A stretch of 64,000 nucleotides of DNA from an uncultured Rhodospirillales bacterium (GCA_913055735.1 CAJXKD010000001.1:558001-622000), one strand, 5' to 3'. Numbered from the stretch's first letter, positions 53,719 to 62,526 are shown. Numbers and translations are program-made. The notes: generated from the sequence alone by a model not told the origin.

Positions 53719-53902
53719 CCTTTGCCGCCCGCCGGGCATCGCCATTTGGGTATCAGATGGCGCTGTCCGGCGACCGGCCTCCCCTTTCACAAATATAGCT
53801 TGGCGCAACCTCACACTGGCGTCCCGCCCAACGGGACGCTACGCTATTGCCGTAAACGCCCTATGCCGGACGAACTCAGTTGAAGAAATAAAGGGGAGCG
53901 TT

Positions 53903-55270
53903 ATGACCGGACAGCGTGGCATGATGAAGTTGGCGGCGTACTACAATCCGACGGGCCACCACGTGGCCTCTTGGCGGCATCCGCGGGCACAGGCCGATGC
54001 CCACGTCAATTTCAAACATTACGTCGAAATCGCCCAGAAGGCCGAACAGGCCAAGTTCGACTTACTGTTCCTTGCGGACGCGGCCGCCTCGCGCAGCGCG
54101 GCGATGGAAGCTCTCTGCCGCTCGGTACAGTTCATCACCGGGTTCGAGCCGTTCACCATGCTGTCAGCCTTGGCAGCCGTGACCGAGCGCATCGGCCTCG
54201 TCGGCACCGCGTCGTCGAGTTGGAACGAGCCGTATCACATTGCGCGCAAGTTTGCGTCGCTCGATCACATCAGCGGCGGCCGCGCCGCGTGGAACGTGGT
54301 GACCTCAAGCACAGATACCGAAGCTCAAAACTTCGGGGCGGATAAGGCGATCCCCCATGCCGAACGTTACGACCGGGCGCATGAGTTCGTTCGCATCGTA
54401 AAAGGCCTTTGGGACAGTTGGGATGACGATGCATTCATTCGCGACAAGGAAAGCGGTCTGTTCTTCGATCCCGAAAAAATGCACGTGCTGAACTACCAAT
54501 CGGATCGCTTTTCCGTGAAAGGGCCGCTGAACGTCGCACGGCCTGTCCAAGGCTACCCGGTGATTTTCCAGGCGGGCGCCTCGGAAGCCGGCATGGAACT
54601 CGCCGCCGAAACCGCCGAAGGCATCTTCAGCCCCCATCTCACCAAGGAAACGGCTAAAGAGTATTTCGATAAGGTCAAAGGCCGGATGCCCAAGTATGGA
54701 CGCGATCCCGATCACTTGAAAATACTGCCGGGGCTCAGTGTCTTCGTTCGCCCGACGGAAGAGGAGGCCAACGAGGACTACGAGCTCACCCAATCCCTGA
54801 TCCACCCCATCGTCGGCCGGGAAATCCTCTCGACCATGCTGGGCAATGCCGACCTGTCGAGCTATTCGCCCGACGACCCGTTGCCCGATCCCTTGCCCGA
54901 ACATCACGGCAGTCACGGTCATATCAATGCCATCGTTGACATGGCCAAGCGCGAAAACCTGACCATCGGCGAATTGGGCAAGCGCGTCGCAGGGGCCCGT
55001 GGCAAGAACGTCATCAAGGGAAATCCCCAACAAGTCGCCGACTACATGGAGGATTGGTTCGTCAACAGTGCCTGTGATGGCTTTACGGTGATGCCGCCGT
55101 ACATTCCGGGTGCATTGGACGACTTCTGTGAGCTAGTGATCCCCGAGTTGCAACGGCGCGGCCTGTTCCGCACCGAGTACGAAGGCGATACGTTGCGCGA
55201 TCATCTGGGATTGCCACGACCCGAAAGCCATTACACCAAGCAAAGTACGGGCGTTCAGGCTGCGGAGTAA
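53903..55270 (+). CDS. LLM-class flavin monooxygenase (NtaA/SnaA/DmoA type)
   Basis: This is a 455-residue FMNH2-dependent monooxygenase of the nitrilotriacetate / dimethyl sulfide / pristinamycin group: AAYYNPTGHHVASWRHP near the start, AKFDLLFLADAAA, SWNEPYHIARKFASLDHISGGRAAWNVVTS, and VIFQAGASEAG. These enzymes need a flavin reductase partner, not seen here. GGGGAGCG precedes ATG 53903. It is 33 bases upstream of grdC on the same strand, so it is probably part of the Grd transcript. It could release or supply the Grd substrate by C-N or C-S bond oxidation; this is conjecture. Confidence 0.87.
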   Translation: MTGQRGMMKLAAYYNPTGHHVASWRHPRAQADAHVNFKHYVEIAQKAEQAKFDLLFLADAAASRSAAMEALCRSVQFITGFEPFTMLSALAAVTERIGLVGTASSSWNEPYHIARKFASLDHISGGRAAWNVVTSSTDTEAQNFGADKAIPHAERYDRAHEFVRIVKGLWDSWDDDAFIRDKESGLFFDPEKMHVLNYQSDRFSVKGPLNVARPVQGYPVIFQAGASEAGMELAAETAEGIFSPHLTKETAKEYFDKVKGRMPKYGRDPDHLKILPGLSVFVRPTEEEANEDYELTQSLIHPIVGREILSTMLGNADLSSYSPDDPLPDPLPEHHGSHGHINAIVDMAKRENLTIGELGKRVAGARGKNVIKGNPQQVADYMEDWFVNSACDGFTVMPPYIPGALDDFCELVIPELQRRGLFRTEYEGDTLRDHLGLPRPESHYTKQSTGVQAAE

Positions 55271-55303
55271 TAGCCAGCCATCGCACAGAAGCAGGTTGAT
55301 TCC

Positions 55304-56788
55304 TTGATCAATACCGGCAACGGGAATCCAGTTATCAGGAATTGCTCCCAATGCCTGGTGCATGTGCCGGACCTCGTGCGCTACGGCTCCAAACCGCGCC
55401 GGGAAATCCAAAAGGACACCTCGGTCCTCGCCCAGGTAGCGGCGTCTTTGCGCGCATTCGAGGAAGCGGAACGCTATCCGCCCAACCAAACCTTCATAGG
55501 CAATTTGACGCCCGATGCGCTGTCGGCGCTCCCCCGGCCCTGGTATAGGCCGGAGGCACTGGAACAACACGGACGACCGACGACGGGCCCGTTCGGGGAA
55601 ATTATTTCCCAAGATTTGTTCTACGCCGTTCTCAAATGTGCGAACGTGCTGACCCCCGCCCTGATCGAACTCGCCGCGGAGGGACGTGAACGGATCGAGC
55701 CGCTTCTCAACAACCACCCCGTGCTTTCGCCCTTTGACGGTCTCGACTTCACGGCGGCGGGCTCGTTCCAAGAGGAGATCGACAACGGATCGGCACTGCC
55801 GCTCTATTCCGGCGACGCGTTGCGGGGGTGCGTGCGCCGCGACAACCGCGCCGAAGGCCGGGAAGACGACAACCTCGACGCCCATACCTTGCTGGAGGCC
55901 TTATGCACCAAAGCGTCGGGGGCCATCGCCCTACAATGGCTGTTGCACCGGGAAGGTCTCGGCGCCGAGGAAATCGACTATGTCATCACCTGCGGCGAGG
56001 AAGCCGCCGGTGATCGATATCAGCGCGGTGCCGGCGGTATGGCCAAAAGTATCGCCGAGATGTGCGGCTGCACGAATGCGTCGGGCATGGACGTCAAGAA
56101 TTTCTGCGCCGGGCCGGCGTCCGCGTTGGTCACCGCCGGCGCCTTGGTGAAAGCCGGTGTGTATGAACGTGTGGCGGTGGTGGCCGGCGGATCGCTCGCG
56201 AAGCTCGGTATGAAGTTCCAGGCCTTTGTCGAGCTCGGTATCCCCATCCTCGATGATTGCTTGGGCGCGATGGCTTTCCTGGTCACCGCCGATGACGGCG
56301 TCAGCCCCATCTTTCACTTGGAGCCCGGCACCATCGGGCTGGCAAAAGTCGGATCGAGCACCTCCGACGAGGCGGTCTATCGGGAATTGATTTTAAAACC
56401 ATTGCAGAAGCTCGGTCTGAACATGACCGATGTCGACAAATATGCGCCGGAATTGCACAACCCGGAAATCATGGAACATGCCGGATCGGGCGACGTGGTG
56501 CACAAGAACTATCGCATGATCGCGGCCATGGCCGTGATGGCCAAGGAGATCGGCAAACCCGACATGCCGGCCTTCATGGACCGGATCGGCATGCCCGGGT
56601 TCGCGCCGACCCAGGGACATATCCCGTCGGCCGTGCCATTTATCGGTCACGCCTTGCAGGCCATGCAGCAGGGCGAGATGCGGCGGGCGATGTTCCTGTG
56701 CAAGGCGAGCCTGTTTCTAAACCGGTTGACGGAACTCTATGACGGCGTTTCATTTATGTTGGAAGCGAACGCGGGTGCGCGCACCTGA
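55304..56788 (+). CDS. grdC: GrdC-like component of glycine/sarcosine/betaine reductase (component C beta)
   Basis: This is a 494-residue protein of the GrdC family, which has the FabH/thiolase fold. In anaerobes, GrdC with GrdD turns the Se-carboxymethyl group of GrdA into acetyl phosphate. Family features are LVHVPDLVRYGSKP and YPPNQTFIGNLTPDALSALPRPWY near the start, EEAAGDRYQRGAGGMAKSIAEMCG, and NFCAGPASA with Cys268. The start is TTG 55304, matching the family N-terminus. It is between the flavin monooxygenase and grdA. No GrdD is nearby, so the acyl acceptor may differ. Confidence 0.87.
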   Translation: MINTGNGNPVIRNCSQCLVHVPDLVRYGSKPRREIQKDTSVLAQVAASLRAFEEAERYPPNQTFIGNLTPDALSALPRPWYRPEALEQHGRPTTGPFGEIISQDLFYAVLKCANVLTPALIELAAEGRERIEPLLNNHPVLSPFDGLDFTAAGSFQEEIDNGSALPLYSGDALRGCVRRDNRAEGREDDNLDAHTLLEALCTKASGAIALQWLLHREGLGAEEIDYVITCGEEAAGDRYQRGAGGMAKSIAEMCGCTNASGMDVKNFCAGPASALVTAGALVKAGVYERVAVVAGGSLAKLGMKFQAFVELGIPILDDCLGAMAFLVTADDGVSPIFHLEPGTIGLAKVGSSTSDEAVYRELILKPLQKLGLNMTDVDKYAPELHNPEIMEHAGSGDVVHKNYRMIAAMAVMAKEIGKPDMPAFMDRIGMPGFAPTQGHIPSAVPFIGHALQAMQQGEMRRAMFLCKASLFLNRLTELYDGVSFMLEANAGART

Positions 56789-56807
56789 AACCCAAGGAGC
56801 CGAAAAA

Positions 56808-57263
56808 ATGCTAAAAGGCAAAAAAGTTGCGGTGTTCGGAGAACGTGACGACGTCAGCGGCCCCGCCGTGCGTAAATGCGTCGAGGCGGCGGGCGGCGAG
56901 GTCATTTACGAAACCACCTCCTGCTTTGTCTGAACGTCCGCCGGCGCCGCAGGTCTTGCGGAGCAGGAACAGATAAAGAAACTCGCCGACGAATACGGCG
57001 CGGATCAACTCGTGATTGTTTTCGGCCTCAACGAGCCGTTCAACCTGCGCATCATGGCGACGACCTTCAAAGATGGCGATCCGAGTTTTGCCGGCGCTTT
57101 GGGGGGCATCGCCCTCGGGCTCAAGAGCTACCACATCTTCGAACTGAAAGACGAAATCCCGGCGGACGTGTGGGAAAGCGAAATGGCATTCAAGGAACTG
57201 CAGACGGAAGACGAGTTGATCGAAAAAATTTGCGCCACCATGCGCGAGATCCGCGGCGACTAG
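56808..57263 (+). CDS. grdA: Selenoprotein A of glycine/sarcosine/betaine reductase
   Basis: This is a 151-residue selenoprotein read through an in-frame UGA (56931-56933, Sec42). The motif is CFV-U-TSAGA, which matches GrdA CFVUTAAGA; Cys39 and Sec42 form the redox pair that accepts the carboxymethyl group. Before the UGA are LKGKKVAVFGERDDVSGPAV and KCVEAAGGEVIYETTS; after it are LVIVFGLNEPFNLRIMATTFKDGDPSFAGALGG and FELKDEIPADVWESEMAF, all GrdA-like. AAGGAG precedes ATG 56808, 19 bases after grdC. Ordinary gene calling splits it. It requires SelA, SelB, SelC and SelD, not in this window. Confidence 0.93.
56931..56961 (+). promoter_or_regulatory. SECIS element of grdA
   Basis: Right after the UGA, CCGCA (56947-56951) pairs with TGCGG (56957-56961) around a GGTCT loop. 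The loop occupies bases 22-26 counted from the U of UGA, the same place and sequence as in the E. coli fdhF SECIS. This is strong evidence for SelB-directed selenocysteine insertion. Confidence 0.85.
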
Positions 57264-58582
57264 TCCGGACCGACCTCGAACACCTGTTGTTCGGAAATAT
57301 CCGTTTCCAACGCCTTCAGCGCGGTCTCGACCAACCGGCGGCGGATGGCCTTTTCCTGTTCAGGTGTCTTCGCCGGATCCCCCAAGGGGTGCGGAATCGC
57401 AACGCTGGGCACGATCCGGTTAGCCCCGACCGTCTTCGAAATGGGGATAATGGAACAGATATGCGCAGTCGGCAGACCGGCCCGTTCCAATTCTTTGACG
57501 ATCGTTGCCCCGCAACGAGTGCAGGTGCCTCATGTCGAAGTGAGGATCACCGCCAAGGCGCCGAAATTGATCAGCTTACCCGCGATCTCCCGGCCGAATT
57601 GTTCGGCCCGCTCGACCGAGGTCGCATTGCCGACGGTGGCGAAATAGGTGTCGGCGAGCCGTCCGATGCGGCCCTCGCGTTCGAGATCACGCATGACGTC
57701 AAGCGGCAGCACGCGATTGGGGTCCTGGTTGGCATAGGTCGGATCGTAGCCGCCATGTACGGTTTGGTGACTTTCGGGCGTCAAACGCTCCAGCCCCTTC
57801 AAGGAATATTCGCCATATTTGCTGGCACTTGCCGATTCGATGCGGTCCGGGTTGCCACGCGGCACGATGCCGCCCGACGTCACCAGCGCCACCGTCGCCG
57901 AGGACAGGTCCTTGACCGGCGGCGCCGGGGGAACACGGCTGAAGACCGGCATGGCGTATTCGGTTTCAAACGCGTCACCACGTAATTTGCGCATTAGCAT
58001 GTCGATCGCGCGTTGCGCGCCGGTAGATTCCGCGAAGGTATTTTGGCGTAGTCCCCGGGAAATCGTCCCGTCCGTCGCCGGGTCAATTGCTTGCTCCTCG
58101 ACCAGTTTCTTGGCGACGGCCACCATGCCGCCAACAGCGTCCCGCATGCCCATCACGTCCGACCCGGCACGAACGATGGTCACCGCCTTGCGATAAATAT
58201 CGACTGCCGGGTTTTCGGGATAGAGCGCAGTAATGGCGGGTTTCTCTAACCGTTCTTGCACAGCCTGACAAACCGCGCCACAGGCCATGCCATAGCGGCC
58301 CGCGTTGAATGCCGGCCCCGCCAACAGAAGATCGATCTCGGCACCGGCATTCTTTTCAATAAGACCGACTACCTCGTCGACCGCAGCGTCCGTGTTTTCG
58401 GCCATATAGTTGTCACCGGCCGTGACGGTGCCGACGATCTCGATATCGGGTGCCAGGGTTTGCAAAAGTTGCCCGGGCCCCTTGGGGCCGTCGAACCATT
58501 GAGGGCCGAGATCGGCCTTTTCTTCGCCGCCGAGACCGCCGAAGAATTGATTCAAATAGTGAACAACATGGACTTTTGCCAA
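57260..58582 (-). CDS. grdB: Selenoprotein B of glycine/sarcosine/betaine reductase (GrdB/GrdF/GrdH type)
   Basis: This is a 440-residue substrate-binding selenoprotein. The in-frame UGA (57532-57530) is Sec351 in ST-U-GTCTRCGATIVKE, the GrdB-type UxxC motif. Before it are VVHYLNQFFGGLGGEEKAD, AGDNYMAENTD, LLAGPAFNAGRYGMACG and VALVTSGGIVPRGNPDR; the frame continues 89 codons after it (RIVPSVAIPHPLGDPA). The start is TTG 58582 with GGGAGGT 7 bases before; the GTG at 58600 lies in that site. It begins 2 bases after grdE, and its stop shares CTAG with the convergent grdA stop. Whether it is specific for glycine, sarcosine or betaine is not readable. Confidence 0.92.
57503..57532 (-). promoter_or_regulatory. 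Candidate SECIS element of grdB
   Basis: On the minus strand CGTTGC (57517-57512) pairs perfectly with GCAACG (57508-57503) around GGG. The loop begins 22 bases from the U of UGA, as in grdA and fdhF. It lacks the full GGTCT loop but keeps a leading GG. Confidence 0.65.
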
Positions 58583-58584
58583 GA

Positions 58585-59826
58585 TTAGACCTCCCGGCAC
58601 GTCAGGCGCCCGAAGCCTAACTCGTTGGTCGAGCCGATGATCGCCTGCAGTTCCACCTCCATGGTGCCGTCATCGCGCAAGCTGTGAGGATAGCCGCCGG
58701 CCAACCGTGTCACGTCGGGTAAAGGACCGAAAATCGTTTTCATCGCCGGAAGTTCGATGCGTTCGTTGGCGTTGCCGGTCGAGACGATGGCGTCCGCCTC
58801 AGGCGTGGTGTCCGCCAAGGACTGCGACCCGCCGTCCGTCCCGGCGAATTCGTCGGTCAGGCCAACGGTTCTGATCCCCGCCTGCTCGAGCCCGCGCACG
58901 ATCATCATCATGTCGGCGTCGGGATTGCCGAAACCTTCCTTGCTGACGATGGCGCCCTCTGCCTTAAGTTGAACGACCTGTTCGATAGCAGCTTTTGCCG
59001 CGTTTTCCTTTTCCGCGAGCCGGGTCGGCGCAGGGGTGAGAACGATGCCGACAAAATTCCAGCGCGATCCATGTCCGCGCAACAACTCGGCAATGACGGG
59101 ATTATTCTGATGATGATAGGTGGTGTTCTTGTCGCAGGCACTGACGCAATTCCCCGACACGACCCCATTGTCCATCACCACTTCGGGCGCAACGGTTATC
59201 GGCAATCCTTCCTTGGCATTACGTCCGAACACATAGGTATCGTGCAGCAAGCCCTGACAAAGGACCGGATAAACATAGGCGATGCGCGGCAGATCGGCTT
59301 CGGTGGAAATCTCCGTTAATGCGACCATCTCGATCTCGTCAGGCTCCGTATCGCGGCAAACCTCGGCAACAAAACCGGCGGCGGCAAGCCCCGCCTCTCT
59401 GACGGCCTCTTCGTGCAGGTGCGGGTCCAACCCCTCGACGACATCGATCTCCAGCACGATGAGCGGAAATTGAGAGAAGGGGGTATGCTCCGCTCCCGGC
59501 CCGGACATGTCGATGATCCCTTCCTGGAAGCCGACAATAGGGCCACAGGTAACGACAGCGACGTTCTCCAGAACACACAAGATGCCGTCACCCGCCTCGG
59601 CCCCCTCTTTTTTCACGCGCGGCTGGATGACGTCTTTGACGCAAACGATACGTGTGGCCTCGCCGGGCCGGGCGATCCCTACACGCACATCGGTTACCCG
59701 GCTGACTTGCGAACGCACATACGAAACCAGTGCTTCGCGGTCGATCGTCAGCCGCCCCTGCTGAAAGCCACTCCCCGTCCCAATGCCGACTTCGGCAACA
59801 GCATGTTTATGAAGAACCAGCGGCAT
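58585..59826 (-). CDS. grdE: GrdE-like proprotein of reductase component B
   Basis: This is a 413-residue proprotein of the GrdE/GrdG/GrdI family. In the known enzymes it cleaves itself between Asn and Cys, and the Cys becomes a pyruvoyl group that forms a Schiff base with the amine substrate. The expected site is present as VVSGN-CVSACDKNTTYHHQNNPVI (Asn226-Cys227). Other family segments are CGPIVGFQEGIIDMSGPGAEHTPFSQ and GLTDEFAGTDGGSQSLADTTPEADAIVSTGN. AGGGA precedes the ATG. It is followed at 2 bases by grdB. Length and motif suggest a working enzyme. Confidence 0.92.
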   Translation of the reverse strand: MPLVLHKHAVAEVGIGTGSGFQQGRLTIDREALVSYVRSQVSRVTDVRVGIARPGEATRIVCVKDVIQPRVKKEGAEAGDGILCVLENVAVVTCGPIVGFQEGIIDMSGPGAEHTPFSQFPLIVLEIDVVEGLDPHLHEEAVREAGLAAAGFVAEVCRDTEPDEIEMVALTEISTEADLPRIAYVYPVLCQGLLHDTYVFGRNAKEGLPITVAPEVVMDNGVVSGNCVSACDKNTTYHHQNNPVIAELLRGHGSRWNFVGIVLTPAPTRLAEKENAAKAAIEQVVQLKAEGAIVSKEGFGNPDADMMMIVRGLEQAGIRTVGLTDEFAGTDGGSQSLADTTPEADAIVSTGNANERIELPAMKTIFGPLPDVTRLAGGYPHSLRDDGTMEVELQAIIGSTNELGFGRLTCREV

Positions 59827-59902
59827 GGTGTCCCTGGATGTCGATCGCCACGTTTATTGCCTCGATCATATACTCCGAACACCATGCCCGCACGTTATTC
59901 CC

Positions 59903-60496
59903 TCAGCGGTTCTCCCAATTCTCCTGGGCGAAGTCCCAATTGATCAGGTTGTTCAGGAACACGTCGACGAACGCGTCACGCTTGTTCTGATAGTCGAGAT
60001 AATAGGCGTGCTCCCAAACGTCGCAGGTCAGCAGCGCCGTCTTGTCCTGGACCAACGGCAGATCGGCGTTGGCCGTGCCCATCACCGCGAGGCCGTCGCC
60101 ATCCGCGACAAGCCATGCCCAGCCGCTGCCGAATTGGCCGGTGGCGCAGGTCTTGAAGGCTTTCCCAAACTCTTCAACGCCGCCGAATGCTTTATCGATC
60201 GCAGCCGCCAAATCGCCGGACGGTGCCGTCGAGCCGGGCGACATGGATTTCCAGAAGAAATCGTGGTTCCAGGTTTGCGCCGCCGAATTGAAAAGTCCCT
60301 GATTGCCGTCTTTCTTTGCCTTGGCAATCACCTCTTCAAGCGACATACCGTCCATGTCCGTTCCATTGATCGCGTCGTTCATTTTGTCGACGTAACCTTT
60401 GTGGTGCTTGCCGTAGTGGAACGACATGGTGTTCGCTGAAATGTGTGGCTCAAGCGCGTCTTCGGCGTAGGGCAGCGCCATAAGTTCAAAGGACAT
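59903..60496 (-). CDS. sodB: Superoxide dismutase, Fe type
   Basis: This is a 197-residue Fe/Mn superoxide dismutase. The metal ligands are in HYGKHHKGYVDKMN, NHDFFW and DVWEHAYYLDYQNKRDAFV. NSAAQTWNHDFFW, with Gln two residues before the Trp, points to the iron form. AGGAGAGGA precedes the ATG. Its presence shows exposure to oxygen. It is upstream of grdE on the same strand, 76 bases apart. Confidence 0.95.
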   Translation of the reverse strand: MSFELMALPYAEDALEPHISANTMSFHYGKHHKGYVDKMNDAINGTDMDGMSLEEVIAKAKKDGNQGLFNSAAQTWNHDFFWKSMSPGSTAPSGDLAAAIDKAFGGVEEFGKAFKTCATGQFGSGWAWLVADGDGLAVMGTANADLPLVQDKTALLTCDVWEHAYYLDYQNKRDAFVDVFLNNLINWDFAQENWENR

Positions 60497-60814
60497 TTAT
60501 TCCTCTCCTTTTGTTATTCGGCACCGTTGCAGTGCCGTCATTCTGGACGCCTTCACGCCCGACCGACCAAAAAGACCGGTCCGGCGCAAGGATATTCGGC
60601 GGCGCGAGACACCTTTGTGGTCCCGAGCCAACTGACCCCATTTGTGAAAGCCGAAAGATCGATGGTCCGTTTGTCACGGCACCAACGACATTAGTCCCTG
60701 GAAGATAGATTTATTTTTAGGGAAACAGGCTTAACACACCGGCGCGGGTGAACCAACCCGAGGAAAGTTAAGGTTTTTTTTGCCCATCCCACCCAGCGCG
60801 GCGGACGGCTTCGG
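60497..60814. other. 318-bp intergenic region between sodB and a quinone oxidoreductase
   Basis: No supported gene. It should contain the sodB promoter and the terminator of the quinone oxidoreductase. A CGGGT/ACCCG mini-hairpin lies near 60746-60761, and a run of eight T on the plus strand near 60773-60780 is not adjacent to a strong stem. Confidence 0.3.
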
Positions 60815-61810
60815 CTAAACCGTCAAAACGATCTTGCCCCTGTGGGCACTGGTTTCCATGAGGGCATGTGCCTTCGGCGCATCTTCCAACGGAAAGGTCG
60901 CATAGATGTGCGGCTTGATCGTGCCGGCATCCAAGAGCGGCCATACGTCGCGCAATAAATTGTCCGCGATTTCAGCCTTTTCGACCGGCGTTTGCGGCCG
61001 CAAGGTGGAGCCAGTAATGGTCAAACGTTTCCCGAGGATGAGCCCGAGATTGGCGGTCGCTTGAGCGCCACCCAATAGCGCGATCAGCGCGTAGCGGCCG
61101 TCGCGGGAGAGCAAATTGAGGTTCTTCTGGAAATAGGCGCCGCCGACCATATCGAGGATGACATCAATCCCCTTCCCTTCCGTGAAATCCTTGGCGACGG
61201 CTTCCCAGTCCTCGGTCTTGTAATCGATGGCTTTGTCCGCACCGAGACCGGTGCAGAAATCGCATTTTTCGGCACTCCCGGCCGTCGTCAAAACCGTCAC
61301 CCCCATGGACTTCGCCAATTGGATGGCCGTGCTGCCGATGCCACTGCTACCGCCGTGCACGAGGAGCGTCTCATCGGACTTCAACCGCGCCCGGGTGATC
61401 ATATTGTAGTAGACCGTGAAGAAGGTTTCCGGGAGCGCAGCCGCCTGCACCGCATCGAAACCCTTCGGCCACCGCAGACAGTGACGCGCGTCGACTGCGG
61501 TGTATTCCGCATAGCCACCGCCATGGGTCAGCGCCGTCACCTTGTCACCCACCTGCCACCGATCCACACCGGCACCGAGAGCCACTATCTCTCCGGCCAC
61601 TTCCAGACCGGGGATCGGGTTGGCATCGGTGGGTACCGGGTAGTTGCCTTGCCGCTGCAAGCAATCCGGCCGATTGACGCCGACGGCCTCGTTGCGAATA
61701 ACGACGGCGCCGTCGCCGGCGTCCGGCACCGGCCAGTCGACGGCCGTCAGCACCTCAGGACCGCCGGGTTGGGGAATATCGATGGCACGCATGGTCGTTG
61801 GCAGGGTCAT
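60815..61810 (-). CDS. Zinc-independent NAD(P)H quinone oxidoreductase (PIG3-like MDR)
   Basis: This is a 331-residue medium-chain dehydrogenase/reductase of the quinone oxidoreductase group. It has NEAVGVNRPDCLQRQGNYP, GLEVAGEIVALG, the NADPH loop HGGSSGIGSTAIQLAKSMG, and IDVILDMVGGAYFQKNL. Typical zinc ligands are missing, as expected. The length fits the PIG3/TP53I3 subgroup. ATG 61810 follows GAGAG; an ATG at 61792 (MRAID) would also be possible. Confidence 0.9.
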   Translation of the reverse strand: MTLPTTMRAIDIPQPGGPEVLTAVDWPVPDAGDGAVVIRNEAVGVNRPDCLQRQGNYPVPTDANPIPGLEVAGEIVALGAGVDRWQVGDKVTALTHGGGYAEYTAVDARHCLRWPKGFDAVQAAALPETFFTVYYNMITRARLKSDETLLVHGGSSGIGSTAIQLAKSMGVTVLTTAGSAEKCDFCTGLGADKAIDYKTEDWEAVAKDFTEGKGIDVILDMVGGAYFQKNLNLLSRDGRYALIALLGGAQATANLGLILGKRLTITGSTLRPQTPVEKAEIADNLLRDVWPLLDAGTIKPHIYATFPLEDAPKAHALMETSAHRGKIVLTV

Positions 61811-61977
61811 GGAACTCTCGGCAAGCAAACATTTCGCGGGCACCGGCCCGCATCCAATTTCGGGATAAACTCCCCGTTGGGCGGGGAAGAAACAAGGAAT
61901 AATTTTACCCGGTCCGAGTAGTTGGCCGACGCGGGCAGCTATCCTTCAATGGCGGCAGTGTATATTCTGACGAAAAC

Positions 61978-62505
61978 ATGACTGAAGAGATTGAAATACG
62001 CGAAGGCCGGCCGGACGACGTTCCCGCGATCGAGAAACTGTATCCCGACGCGTTCCCCGATGAGGATTTGCTGCCGCTGGTGAAGGAACTGCTCGGTGAG
62101 GGACCAAATGTCCTGTCGCTCGTGGGGATAGTCGGAAAGACTCTGGTAGGCCACGCCATATTCACGATGTGCGGGGTTGGTGGACAACCTGACGAAGTTG
62201 CGCTCCTCGGGCCACTGGCCGTCGCGCCTGCTTGGCAACGGCAAGGCGTCGGAAGTGCCATTGTCCGCGCAGGCCTACGGCTATTGCAGACTACCGGCAC
62301 GCACCAAGTCTTTGTCCTCGGCGATCCAGCCTACTACGGCCGTTTCGGCTTTGAACCGGATGATCATGTCACGCCACCCTACCCGCTGCCGGAGGAATGG
62401 CGCGGCGCATGGCAATCGCTCGGCTTGCGCGGCGATGAACCTCCTGTTAACGGGAAACTCTCCGTTCCGCGACCTTGGCGCCACCGCGCTCTGTGGGCGC
62501 CCTGA
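61978..62505 (+). CDS. GNAT-family N-acetyltransferase (YhbS-like)
   Basis: This is a 175-residue acetyltransferase. Acetyl-CoA motif A appears as LAVAPAWQRQGVGSAIVRAGL, and the VFVLGDPAYYGRFGFEP segment is shared with YhbS-type proteins. The substrate is unknown. It is divergent from the quinone oxidoreductase and convergent with the next gene. Confidence 0.87.
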   Translation: MTEEIEIREGRPDDVPAIEKLYPDAFPDEDLLPLVKELLGEGPNVLSLVGIVGKTLVGHAIFTMCGVGGQPDEVALLGPLAVAPAWQRQGVGSAIVRAGLRLLQTTGTHQVFVLGDPAYYGRFGFEPDDHVTPPYPLPEEWRGAWQSLGLRGDEPPVNGKLSVPRPWRHRALWAP

Positions 62506-62526
62506 GTCTATTTATCGGCCCTGACT

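Noticed and set aside
56739..56933. GrdA as a pseudogene truncated by TGA
   Set aside because: The frame continues with conserved GrdA sequence, the stop is at the Sec position, and a SECIS hairpin follows at the correct distance.
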